A DNA stretch of 64,000 bases. It comes from an uncultured Bacilli bacterium. Its GTDB lineage: Bacteria > Bacillota_I > Bacilli_A > RF39 > UBA660. The DNA lies in the NCBI GenBank assembly GCA_934119955.1, contig CAKOSZ010000002.1, positions 62,001-126,000 on the forward strand, read 5' to 3'. Made by a program: the position numbers and the translations under genes. Under the pieces are notes generated by a model that was not told where the DNA came from, searched no databases, and was given only the letters and a program-made list of their open reading frames with translations. Shown in pieces: positions 52,531-61,855 of the stretch (its first letter is position 1; each line of letters starts with the position of its first letter).

Positions 52531-53214
52531 ATGAGTAATATAAATCAGTGGCAATTTAATGAGTTGCCTAATTCAAAAATGATAATTACTGATGAAGTGT
52601 ATTATCGATTGCAAAAATTAATTGGAAGAACAGCGTGGATTCCAAGTGAACATTCAACAACTTTATTTGGAAATGAAATAGAAAATGAAAATGCATGGTT
52701 AATTGATGAAGTAAACGAAAATGAAGATTATATTAATAGAGGTACAAACTCATTAAATGCAGAAGATTATTCTGTTTCTACTGGGAAAAAGCAATCTTAT
52801 GAAATTATAGAAAAACTTCAAAGTGGCTCTAAAAAAGTTGTAATAGATATTCATACTCATCCTTCGGGTTTAATAGATGATTTTAGATTTATTTCAGGAG
52901 GAGATGTTAGTTCATATATTCAATATAATTCAATAATATCTAATATTGGTGGAATATTCTTTTCTGGTCTTATAGGTTGTGATAGAGTAAATGGAAATAT
53001 GTCATTTTCAATAATTTGTTTCAATAAATCACAAAATACATTTTATAGAATACAAGATATTTATTTAAGAAAAAGATTGCCTAATGGAGAGTATGAAGAT
53101 TTTTTATTGCCAAAATATGGTAAAGCACAATTAATTATGCAAAATTGGAATGTAGGTAATGTTATAATGAATCAAGAATCAAAAGATGAATTAAAATCAT
53201 TTGGTCATAGATAA
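52531..53214 (+). CDS. JAMM/MPN-domain putative metalloprotease
   Basis: 227 residues from ATG 52531 (AGAGG upstream; extended -10 TGATATAAT at 52506-52514). The JAMM zinc motif is seen as IDIHTHPSG ... SGGD (H-x-H-P, then S-x-x-D), with an upstream Glu in EHSTTLFGNE. Bacterial JAMM proteases cut ubiquitin-like or cysteine-linked conjugates. Located between dinD and its degenerate copy in an accessory island. Substrate unknown. Confidence 0.7.
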   Translation: MSNINQWQFNELPNSKMIITDEVYYRLQKLIGRTAWIPSEHSTTLFGNEIENENAWLIDEVNENEDYINRGTNSLNAEDYSVSTGKKQSYEIIEKLQSGSKKVVIDIHTHPSGLIDDFRFISGGDVSSYIQYNSIISNIGGIFFSGLIGCDRVNGNMSFSIICFNKSQNTFYRIQDIYLRKRLPNGEYEDFLLPKYGKAQLIMQNWNVGNVIMNQESKDELKSFGHR

Positions 53215-53309
53215 ATTGTATAAATTATACTAATTAAAGTGCTCAAAAAAATACTTTTCCTTTTGTCTTTGAATCAAAGTAAATTTTAATAGAAGAGCAT
53301 ATTATCCAA

Positions 53310-53675
53310 GTGGGTAAAATGGTTGATATAGGTTCTAAAATTTCAAGAAGTATTGTAGATTACAAGTTATCAAGGTATACATGTTATTTAATTGTTCAAA
53401 ATGCAGATTCAAGAAAAAAACTTAGATATAGAGAAGATATATTAGATAATATGGGAAGTGACGAATTGATTGGAGAAGAATTACAAGAACATCAAGTATT
53501 TTTAGATTCATATAAAGGCTTATAGGAAGAGCATATTATTCCTATTATAAGAATACTTAATGGTCTATTAGGTTTTTATCCTTCAAATTATAATAGAAAT
53601 GAAACCCCAGAAGAATTAATTAATAGAATAAATGAATACTATAATTTAAAAAACAAAATGAAAAAGTTATATTAA
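53310..53675 (+). pseudogene. Degenerate dinD copy fused to an unknown gene tail
   Basis: Reads DYKLSRYTCYLIVQNAD joined directly to RKKLRYREDILDNMGSDELI, i.e. dinD with about 80 internal codons deleted. A foreign segment (ELQEHQVFLDSYKGL), an in-frame TAG at 53523 and a further 49-codon frame ending in KMKKLY follow. The phrase GAAGAGCATATTAT occurs twice (about 53294 and 53526). This is multiply rearranged, decayed DNA. Confidence 0.75.
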
Positions 53676-53771
53676 TAATTAAATTGAAAAATGTATAAAA
53701 AAATTAAAATTTGCATATATTATTAGAGATTAAAAGAACATTAATGTATAAGTGTCATAGTATATATTGTG

Positions 53772-53791
53772 ACGCTTAACGTGTTAAGCGT
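53772..53791. repeat. Perfect short palindrome
   Basis: ACGCTTAAC, two bases, then GTTAAGCGT. It forms a 9-bp stem in non-coding DNA between the decayed dinD copy and the terminator. No T run, so it is more likely an operator or recombination relic. The rest of 53676-53856 shows no gene. Confidence 0.45.
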
Positions 53792-53818
53792 TTAATATAG
53801 ATGGGAATAATCCTAATT

Positions 53819-53848
53819 GGAAATGCAAAGCATTTCCTTTTCTTTTTT
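53819..53848 (+). terminator. Rho-independent terminator
   Basis: GGAAATGC, AAA loop, GCATTTCC, then a T-rich tract. It lies just before the left end of the deleted IS605 copy. Confidence 0.75.
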
Positions 53849-54010
53849 ATATAATAGGAAAGTCATACCAAAAACTATAAAAAATGTATAATTAAAATGC
53901 AGACGATAAAGTTACTTTTAAATAAAAAAATAATATTTAGAAATTCATAAAAACACATTGCCAACCATCAAAGAACATGATATCATTGATACAAAAGGTG
54001 GGTAATCAAG

Positions 54011-54279
54011 ATGTACAAGGCATATAAATTTAGAAATTACCAAAATGAAAAACAAAAGATTTTTATCAATAAAACCTTTGATTGTAGTATATATACTTAT
54101 TATTTAAATAAAGTAAAAAATGGAGTGTTTACAAATTCTTATACTAATATAAAGGATTATACAAATGTATTAAAATATAGTGCTTTATTTTTACAAGAAG
54201 TAGATAAGATATAAATGCAAGTATAAATATTATGTTTGAAGGTTTAAAGATATGTATGTAAAGTTTAATAATATGTTAG
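54011..54279 (+). pseudogene. tnpB remnant
   Basis: MYKAYKFRNYQNEKQK ... LFLQEVDKI followed by a stop, then out-of-frame NASINIMFEGLK, the C-terminal end. All RuvC catalytic residues except the last Asp region are deleted. The start is about 80% similar to the intact tnpB at 29523. Confidence 0.9.
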
Positions 54280-54435
54280 AACAAAACTAAGACGAACAAG
54301 ATTTCTTAATTACTAAGAAAAAATACGGTAGCGACTATCGAAATTTAAGTCTGCCAAGAAGATTGGTTACAATGTCTATGAAGCAGAAATCACATCACCG
54401 TGAGGTGATGTAAGCAAACTTGTTTGCTTTTGTTC
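54277..54435 (+). ncRNA. Solo TnpB right-end RNA (omegaRNA) region
   Basis: Identical base for base to 28219-28377 (minus strand), including both hairpins, despite loss of tnpB and divergence of the left half. If transcribed, its guide would begin TAGTTCTAGG, the sequence just before uppS. It could be used in trans by the intact TnpB. Confidence 0.6.
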
Positions 54436-54457
54436 TAGTTCTAGGAGAGTGAGAAAA

Positions 54458-55153
54458 ATGATACCAAATCATGTTGCAATTATCATGGATGGAAATGGAA
54501 GATGGGCCAAAAATCAGGGGCTAGAAAGAAGTAAAAGACACTTAGCAGGTAGTAAAAATTTAGAAGAATTAATCCCTTATATATTTAGTAAAGGTGTAAA
54601 AGTTTTAAGTTTATATGCTTTTTCAACCGAAAACTTTAAACGTGATAAAAAAGAAGTAGATTATTTAATGAATTTATTCGTTAAAGTTTTAAAAAAGCAG
54701 TTCAAAACTTTTCAAAAAAATAAAATTAAAGTAGTTTTTTCTAAAAGAAAAGAAGGTTTACCTGATTCTCTTGAAAAATTAATTTCAAAAATAGAAAAAG
54801 AAAATGTTATTAATCCCGACTATATTTTAAATATTTGTATAAATTATTCTGGATCATGGGAAATAGTTGATACAACTAAAAAAATATGTAATCAAGTGAT
54901 AAATAAAGAAATTAATATAGATGATATAGATATCACTTATTTTATGAAAAACTTATATCAAGACTTACCAGCAATTGATTTATTAATTAGAACAAGCGGT
55001 GAATATCGATTAAGTAATTTTATGCTATTTTCCTTAGCATATAGTGAATTATATTTTACTAAAACTTTCTTTCCAGATTTTTCTAAAAAAGAATTTGATG
55101 AAGCCTTAGAAAGTTATCAAAAAAGAGATCGTAGATTTGGATTAGTTAGTTAA
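54458..55153 (+). CDS. uppS: Undecaprenyl diphosphate synthase
   Basis: 231 residues from ATG 54458; GGAGAG lies about 10 bases upstream and a GTG at 54449 is too close to it. Contains HVAIIMDGNGRWAKNQGL (catalytic Asp), YAFSTENFKR, NICINYSGSWEIVD and DLLIRTSGEYRLSNFMLFSLAYSELYF. It makes the C55 lipid carrier used for peptidoglycan and the polysaccharide genes at the window start. The deleted IS605 copy has replaced its upstream region. Confidence 0.95.
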   Translation: MIPNHVAIIMDGNGRWAKNQGLERSKRHLAGSKNLEELIPYIFSKGVKVLSLYAFSTENFKRDKKEVDYLMNLFVKVLKKQFKTFQKNKIKVVFSKRKEGLPDSLEKLISKIEKENVINPDYILNICINYSGSWEIVDTTKKICNQVINKEINIDDIDITYFMKNLYQDLPAIDLLIRTSGEYRLSNFMLFSLAYSELYFTKTFFPDFSKKEFDEALESYQKRDRRFGLVS

Positions 55154-55200
55154 AATTAGTATTAATTACATTTTTTCTCATATATTTTTATAGGTGAATT

Positions 55201-56283
55201 ATGAAAAAAGTGTTGTTAATAATTTTAATACTTATAGTTCCATTTAATACTATGGCCTTAACAGATAGTAGTCGTGCTTCGATTGTTATGGATATTGATA
55301 GTGGAAGAATTCTATATCAAAGAAATAGTAATACTAGTATGTTAATAGCATCTACTACAAAGATAATGACTTTTTTAGTAACAATGGAATATGCAAATGA
55401 TAAATTACTAGATAAAGTAAAAGTAGGCGAAGAAGTTTTAAAAACTTATGGGACAAGCATGTATTTATCGATAGGTGAAAATGTTAAAATTGAAGATTTG
55501 TTATACGGACTTATGTTAAGAAGTGGAAATGATGCTAGTGTAGTTTTAGCCAAAAATGTTGCGGGTAGTATTGCTAATTTTATTTATCTTATGAATTTAG
55601 AAGCAGAAAACATAGGACTTGTTAATACAATTTTTAAAAATCCTCATGGTTTAGATGAAGAAACAAAAAATTATTCAACAGCATATGATTTAGCAATTTT
55701 AACAAGGTATTTATATCAAAAATATCCTATGTATAGAAAAATATCAGGTACAAAATATTATGATTTTAAAACTGATTTAAAAAGTTATTCTTTAATTAAT
55801 CGTTCTAAAATTATTTTTGATTATAAAAATACAACAACTGCTAAAACAGGATATACACCATCATCAGGAAAATCATTAGTTACAACAGCAAGTAACAATG
55901 ATTTAAACTTACTAATAGTAACTCTTAATAATCCTAATCATTATAAAGATCAAGAAAATATGTATGAATATTTTTTTGAAAACTATCATAACTATAAAAT
56001 TTTAGATAAGAATAACTTCAAAGTAGCAAACAGTGTTTTTCAAACTGATTATTTAATAAAAAATAATTTTTCCTATCCTTTAACTAAAAATGAATATGCT
56101 AAATTAGAAAGAAAAATTATTTTAAAAAATGAAAATGATGTAATAGGAAGTGTTCAAATAATATTAGATAATGATATTATTCACGAAGAACCTATTTATA
56201 AAAAAGAAATAAAAAAGCAAAAAGAAAATATATTTAAAAAAATAAAAAAATTTTTTAGAAAAATCTTTAAAAAAGAAGATTAA
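55201..56283 (+). CDS. dacF: D-alanyl-D-alanine carboxypeptidase (DacF-like, S11)
   Basis: 360 residues. Signal peptide (1-20), then the penicillin-binding triad: STTK (51-54), SGN (108-110) and KTG (215-217). The C-terminal tail is an amphipathic basic helix (IFKKIKKFFRKIFKKED) for membrane attachment, as in other low-molecular-weight PBPs. It trims the terminal D-Ala of peptidoglycan stem peptides. In spore formers DacF acts on spore cortex, which is possible here. Confidence 0.92.
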   Translation: MKKVLLIILILIVPFNTMALTDSSRASIVMDIDSGRILYQRNSNTSMLIASTTKIMTFLVTMEYANDKLLDKVKVGEEVLKTYGTSMYLSIGENVKIEDLLYGLMLRSGNDASVVLAKNVAGSIANFIYLMNLEAENIGLVNTIFKNPHGLDEETKNYSTAYDLAILTRYLYQKYPMYRKISGTKYYDFKTDLKSYSLINRSKIIFDYKNTTTAKTGYTPSSGKSLVTTASNNDLNLLIVTLNNPNHYKDQENMYEYFFENYHNYKILDKNNFKVANSVFQTDYLIKNNFSYPLTKNEYAKLERKIILKNENDVIGSVQIILDNDIIHEEPIYKKEIKKQKENIFKKIKKFFRKIFKKED

Positions 56284-56343
56284 ATATTTTCTTTCTTGCT
56301 TATTTATGGTATGATTAATTCGTATTGGAAAGTAGTTGATAAT

Positions 56344-57195
56344 ATGAATTTAAACTTTAATGTAAATGAATACCTGTTAGCATGGTATTTACTATATAGT
56401 GCAAGTTTATCAAAAGAAATAGATAAATTTCGTAAAAACTTATGGAGTAAATATAAAAAAGAATATAATTTTTGCTATAAAGATAAAGCAGAAATAATTA
56501 AATATGGTAAAGATTTTATTCCGGATAATGATATTTTATATAATGAAATATTTGAAAGTGATTTGTATGTTTCTTTAAAGAAAGAAACTGAAAAACATAA
56601 AATGCAATTAGAAAAAGTTATTTTGAGTGACAACAAATTAATAAAAAAGAGTGTAAGAGCAGTTTTAAAAATGAAATTAAATGATGATTATCCTGTTTAT
56701 GTTATTCATCCTAGGATGGAAGTTATTGAGTATAACAACTTGGCAGGTGCAGTCATTTGGGGAAGTGACAAAGATAAATATGACTTTTTAACAATTTTAA
56801 TATTAACAATTGTAAAAGGTATATTTCAAAATAAAAACCAAGAATATAAAGAAATTCAAGATGCTGTTATAGAACTTGCAGTTTTAAATGAAATTAATAA
56901 ACAAATTAGTGATATAAATACCTATGAACATGGTGATAAAACATTAAGAATAATTAAAAGACAAATATATCCTTTTTGGTTAATGTATTTAGGATATGAT
57001 AGCAAAGAAGATTTATTAAGTAGGATGATTGAAGATAAAATAGTATTTGATGCTTCTAAATATCCAATTGATAAAAATATGAAAAAAATGAATTTAGAAG
57101 AATTTATAAGATTTTGTATAAAAAATAATAAACATATTCTAAAACTTGGAAATGTTTTAAAAATAGAAGCAGAAGAAGATATAGAAGTAATATAG
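56344..57195 (+). CDS. Conserved-looking hypothetical protein before polC
   Basis: 283 residues from ATG 56344 (GAAAG upstream; extended -10 TGGTATGAT upstream). Soluble and rich in Lys, Glu and Ile, predicted alpha-helical with a central beta segment (YPVYVIHPRMEVIEYNNLAGAVIWG). Ends 7 bases before polC, so the two are probably co-transcribed. No family recognised. Confidence 0.6.
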   Translation: MNLNFNVNEYLLAWYLLYSASLSKEIDKFRKNLWSKYKKEYNFCYKDKAEIIKYGKDFIPDNDILYNEIFESDLYVSLKKETEKHKMQLEKVILSDNKLIKKSVRAVLKMKLNDDYPVYVIHPRMEVIEYNNLAGAVIWGSDKDKYDFLTILILTIVKGIFQNKNQEYKEIQDAVIELAVLNEINKQISDINTYEHGDKTLRIIKRQIYPFWLMYLGYDSKEDLLSRMIEDKIVFDASKYPIDKNMKKMNLEEFIRFCIKNNKHILKLGNVLKIEAEEDIEVI

Positions 57196-57202
57196 AGGTA
57201 GT

Positions 57203-60200
57203 ATGGAAAATAAACTTGAATATATTTTAACATTAATCCATATGGATACAAATGAAGAATTGAAAAACGCTAAATTACAAAGAGTAGTTGTAAATAGTAA
57301 AAATAGTTTAATTACTATTTTTTTAGAAACTTCAAATATGTTTACTTTAAAAACATATTTAGAATTTATTGAAAAAATGAATTCGTATTTTAATACAAGT
57401 ATTATACTTAAAGTTAAAAATTTAGGTGATAAAAGTTTATATTTAGATGATTATTTCAAATATTTCTTACCTAAATATATAACTTACTTTAAAGAAAGAT
57501 TAAAAATAAATGGAGAAAATAATAATTATGTTGTTGTTTATAACCAAGGAGAATTTAGAGAAATAAATAATTATTTAGAAGATATAAATAAAGAATTAGT
57601 AAATTTAGGTTATAATGAAATAACTGTTTATTTAGATGAAACTGAAAGAAGTAATGTTCAAAAGTTAATTCATGATAATTTAGATAATCTTAGTGTTTCA
57701 AAGGTTGTTAATGAAAGAGATATAAGTGTAAAAACATTTGAACCAAGAAGAAAAAAAGTTAAAACAGCTGATTTACCAGAGGTTTATTTAGGCGAATTAA
57801 TAGAAGGGGCTCCAATTAATATTAAAAATATTGTGGCTGAGGATAATGATTTAATAATTGAATGTTTAATATTTGGAGTTGATGTATTTGAATCTACAAA
57901 GAGTAATTATAAAATTATAACTTTGAAATTAACTGATTATACTGATAGTATTTATGCCAAAATATTTACAACTGATAGTGAAGAATTGAAAAGATTAGTT
58001 GGTATATTAAAACCTGGTAATTGGTTTAAATTTAAAGGTTATACTAAACGAGATAAATTTACTATGGATGAAATAGTTTTTAATATAAGTTCTATTAATG
58101 TATCAAATAAAAAAGATGAAGAAATATTAGATGAGGCTCCTGTTAAAAGAGTAGAATTACATACTCATACAATGATGAGTGCAATGGATGGGGTTTGTGA
58201 AGTATCTAAACATGGAGTTAAAACAATAGAACAAGCCATTAAATGGGGACATAAGGCGATTGCTATAACTGATCATGCAGGTTGTCAAGCATTCCCAAAT
58301 GCTTATAATATGATTACAAGTTATAATAAAGGTAAACCAAAAGAAGAACATTTTAAAGTTGTATATGGAACGGAGTTAACCTTAGTTGATGATAATGTAG
58401 CAATTGTTAAAAGAAGTAATGATAAAGTTTTATTAGAAGAAGAGTATGTTGTTTTTGACCTTGAAACAACGGGTTTTAATGCTGCTGGAGGCGACTCAAT
58501 AATTGAAATTGGAGCAGTTAAATTAAAAAATGGTGAAATTGTTGAAAAATTTGATAAATTAATTAAACCACCAAAACCAATTACTGAAAGAATTACCAAT
58601 GTTACAAGTATAACTAATGAAATGGTTAGTGATTGCGAAAATGAAGAGAATGCTGTTAAAGAGTTTATTGCTTGGACGGGTGATTTACCAATGGTTGCTC
58701 ATAATGCAAAATTTGATACATCATTTATCGAAATGTGTTATAAAAAATATAACCTAGGTGAATATAATAATACAGTAATTGATACTCTTGCTTTATCAAG
58801 AGTTTTAGATCAAGATGCATCACGTCATGGTTTATCAGCAATAACTAAACGTTATGGCGTTGAATTTGATGAAGAGTCACACCATAGAGGTGATTATGAT
58901 GCCTTAGCAACTGGTTTAGTTTTTCATAAAATGATGAAAAAATTAGAAGGAATTAATATTTTAAAAATATCAGATCTAGAAAAATTAATAGATTCTAAGG
59001 ATATTCATAAATTTGGTCGTACTTATCATGTAAATATTTTAGTTGAAAATAAAAAAGGTTTAAAAAATTTATTTAAAATTATTTCTCTTGCTAATACTAC
59101 TCATTTTTATAAATCAGCAAGAATTTTAAGAAGTGAACTTGAATCTTTAAGAGAAGGATTATTAATTGGAAGTGGCTGTTATGAAGCAGAAGTTTTTATA
59201 GAAGCAAGAAGTAAAACTGATGAAGAAATAAGAGATATTATAGGTTTTTATGATTATGTTGAGGTTCAACCACCAGAATGTTATAATCATTTAATTCAAC
59301 TTGGAGATTTTAAAGATGAAGCAGAACTTTTAGAAAACATTAAAAAAATAATTCGTTTAACCAAAGAAGCAGGGAAAATAATAGTTGCAACCGGTGATGT
59401 TCATCATATAAAAAGAAGTGATAAAATATATCGTGAGATAATTATAAATCAAAAATTACCAGGTGGAGGATTACACCCACTTGCAAAACGTGATATAACA
59501 GAAATTCCAAGTCAACATTTTAGAACTACGGATGAAATGTTAAATGATTTTAGTTTCTTAGACGAAAAATTAAGAAATGAAATTGTTATTGAAAATACTA
59601 ATAAAATTGCCGACTTAGTAGAAGAAGTAGAAGTTATTATAGATACAGGTGGTATACCATTTTCACCAAGAATTGAAAATTCAAAGGAAGATGTATATGA
59701 AATGGTATTTAATAAAGCCCATTCTATGTATGGAGATCCTTTGCCAAGACATATAGAAGAGAGAATTGCTGAGGAATTATATGGTGATAGAATAATTAAA
59801 TTAGTTAAAAATAAGTTAAAAAAAGAAAAATCTAACTTAACAGATGAAGAACTTGATAAATTATTTCAAGAAGAATTAAGTAAAACTGTAAAATTAGGTT
59901 ATGACGAAGTTTTTAAACTTAACAAAGAAGACTTGAAAGAAACCCTAAAAGAAAGTGAAGACAAAGATAAAATTCAAGATGAAGAATATCTTAACAAAGA
60001 AACTAAGAAATTAATGGGAGGAATCATAGGCGGTGGATTTGATGTTATTTATCTAATTGCTCAAAAGTTAGTTAAACATTCAAATGATGAAGGATATTTA
60101 GTAGGTTCACGTGGTTCAGTTGGTTCTTCATTTGTTGCAACGATGATGGGAATAACTGAGGTTAATCCATTACCTGCACATTATCTATGTAAAAAATGTC

Positions 60201-61816
60201 ATTTAAGTTTATTTAATGATGAAGATGGCACTCCCTATTCAATAAATTATTCAGCAAGTGGATATGATTTACCAGATAAAATGTGTCCAAATTGCAATAC
60301 TTTAATGTCCAAAGAAGGACAAGATATGCCATTTGCAACTTTCTTAGGATTTAATGCAGATAAAGTTCCAGATATAGATTTAAACTTCTCCGGAGATAAT
60401 CAAGCCTCAGCCCATGCTTATACCAAAGTAATATTTGGTGAAGATAATGTTTACCGTGCTGGAACCATTGGAACAGTGGCTGAAAAAACTGCCTATGGTT
60501 TTGTTCGAGGTTATTTTGAAAAAAAAGGTATAACTAATGTTAGTATGGCTGAAATTGAAAGACTTGCTGTTGGTTGTACTGGGGTAAAAAGAACAACTGG
60601 TCAACATCCAGGAGGAATAGTAGTAATACCATCTTATATGGATGTTTATGATTTTACTCCATTTCAGTATCCAGCAGATGATGTAACCTCAGTTTGGCGA
60701 ACAACTCATTTTGATTACCATGCAATTGATCAAGATGTATTAAAACTTGATATTCTAGGACACGATGATCCGACCATTTTAAGGATGCTACAAGATTTAT
60801 CCGGAATTGATGTAACAACTTTACCAATGGGAGATAAAAAAGTTCTTAGTTTATTAACTTCTCCTGATGCTTTGGGTGTTACCAAAGAACAAATAAGATG
60901 TGAAATAGGAACCCTTGGACTTCCTGAAATGGGAACAGGATTTGTTATTAATATGTTAGTTAAAGCAAAACCAAAAACTTTTGGAGAATTAGTTAAAATA
61001 TCAGGCTTATCACATGGAACTGATGTATGGAACGGTAATGCCGAAGATTTAATTGATAATCATATTTGTGAATTCAAAGAAGTAATTGGTTGTCGTGATG
61101 ATATAATGGTTTATTTAAAAAATCATGGTTTAAAACCCAAAGATGCTTTTAAAATTATGGAATTTGTTAGAAAAGGTAAGGCTAAAAAAGAACCAGATAA
61201 ATGGTTAGAGTGGAAACAAATAATGGTTGATAATAATATTCCAAATTGGTATATTGAATCATGCCATAAAATACAATACATGTTTCCAAAGGCTCATGCT
61301 TGTGCATACGTTATGAGTGCAATTCGTATTGCTTGGTTTAAAGTTTATCAACCTCTTAATTATTATGCTACTTTCTTTTCTATTAGAGTAGTTGACTTTG
61401 ATATAGAAACAATGATTAAAGGATATGATGCTATAAAACTTAAAATAGAAGATTTAGAAAATAAAGGCTATGAAATAACTAAAAAAGAAGGGGATATTTT
61501 AGAAACTTTAAAAATTGCCTTAGAAGCAACTGCTAGGGGAATAAAATTTGCTAATATTGATTTATTAAAATCAGATTCTTATAAATTTGTAAAATCTCAA
61601 ACAGAAGAAAATACTTTAATACCTCCGTTTAGAGCAATTGATGGACTAGGAGATACTGTTGGTAAAACTATTGTTCAAGAACGAGAAATAAAAGAATTTT
61701 TAAGTATAGAAGATTTTCAAAAACGTGGTAAAGTTTCATCTACTTTAATTGATAAAATGAAAGCAATGAAAATATTAGATGATTTACCAGATTCAAATCA
61801 ATTATCTTTATTTTAA
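57203..61816 (+). CDS. polC: DNA polymerase III alpha subunit, PolC type
   Basis: 1537 residues, slightly over the family norm. N-terminal domain, OB fold (about 195-300), PHP domain (HTHTMMSAMDG) split by a DEDD 3'-5' exonuclease (YVVFDLETTGFNAAGGDSIIEIG; VAHNAKFDTSFIE; HRGDYDA), zinc-binding CKKCHLS ... CPNCNTLM, and the polymerase core DIDLNFSGDNQ and FKLDILGHDDPT-like LDILGHDDPTILRML. Main replicative polymerase of low-GC Gram-positives. Confidence 0.97.
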   Translation: MENKLEYILTLIHMDTNEELKNAKLQRVVVNSKNSLITIFLETSNMFTLKTYLEFIEKMNSYFNTSIILKVKNLGDKSLYLDDYFKYFLPKYITYFKERLKINGENNNYVVVYNQGEFREINNYLEDINKELVNLGYNEITVYLDETERSNVQKLIHDNLDNLSVSKVVNERDISVKTFEPRRKKVKTADLPEVYLGELIEGAPINIKNIVAEDNDLIIECLIFGVDVFESTKSNYKIITLKLTDYTDSIYAKIFTTDSEELKRLVGILKPGNWFKFKGYTKRDKFTMDEIVFNISSINVSNKKDEEILDEAPVKRVELHTHTMMSAMDGVCEVSKHGVKTIEQAIKWGHKAIAITDHAGCQAFPNAYNMITSYNKGKPKEEHFKVVYGTELTLVDDNVAIVKRSNDKVLLEEEYVVFDLETTGFNAAGGDSIIEIGAVKLKNGEIVEKFDKLIKPPKPITERITNVTSITNEMVSDCENEENAVKEFIAWTGDLPMVAHNAKFDTSFIEMCYKKYNLGEYNNTVIDTLALSRVLDQDASRHGLSAITKRYGVEFDEESHHRGDYDALATGLVFHKMMKKLEGINILKISDLEKLIDSKDIHKFGRTYHVNILVENKKGLKNLFKIISLANTTHFYKSARILRSELESLREGLLIGSGCYEAEVFIEARSKTDEEIRDIIGFYDYVEVQPPECYNHLIQLGDFKDEAELLENIKKIIRLTKEAGKIIVATGDVHHIKRSDKIYREIIINQKLPGGGLHPLAKRDITEIPSQHFRTTDEMLNDFSFLDEKLRNEIVIENTNKIADLVEEVEVIIDTGGIPFSPRIENSKEDVYEMVFNKAHSMYGDPLPRHIEERIAEELYGDRIIKLVKNKLKKEKSNLTDEELDKLFQEELSKTVKLGYDEVFKLNKEDLKETLKESEDKDKIQDEEYLNKETKKLMGGIIGGGFDVIYLIAQKLVKHSNDEGYLVGSRGSVGSSFVATMMGITEVNPLPAHYLCKKCHLSLFNDEDGTPYSINYSASGYDLPDKMCPNCNTLMSKEGQDMPFATFLGFNADKVPDIDLNFSGDNQASAHAYTKVIFGEDNVYRAGTIGTVAEKTAYGFVRGYFEKKGITNVSMAEIERLAVGCTGVKRTTGQHPGGIVVIPSYMDVYDFTPFQYPADDVTSVWRTTHFDYHAIDQDVLKLDILGHDDPTILRMLQDLSGIDVTTLPMGDKKVLSLLTSPDALGVTKEQIRCEIGTLGLPEMGTGFVINMLVKAKPKTFGELVKISGLSHGTDVWNGNAEDLIDNHICEFKEVIGCRDDIMVYLKNHGLKPKDAFKIMEFVRKGKAKKEPDKWLEWKQIMVDNNIPNWYIESCHKIQYMFPKAHACAYVMSAIRIAWFKVYQPLNYYATFFSIRVVDFDIETMIKGYDAIKLKIEDLENKGYEITKKEGDILETLKIALEATARGIKFANIDLLKSDSYKFVKSQTEENTLIPPFRAIDGLGDTVGKTIVQEREIKEFLSIEDFQKRGKVSSTLIDKMKAMKILDDLPDSNQLSLF

Positions 61817-61855
61817 TTTAAAATAAAAATATATATGATATTAAAAGAGGAAAAT

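Larger units (their letters stand above)
53857..54435 (+). mobile_element. Internally deleted IS605-type element (MITE-like), keeps both ends
   Basis: 579 bases. The left end GGAAAGTCATACC matches the intact copy, followed by similar but diverged sequence, the first 65 or so codons of tnpB, a large deletion, the last 20 codons, and a right end identical to the intact element over 159 bases. The right end lies 22 bases before the uppS start codon. Confidence 0.88.
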
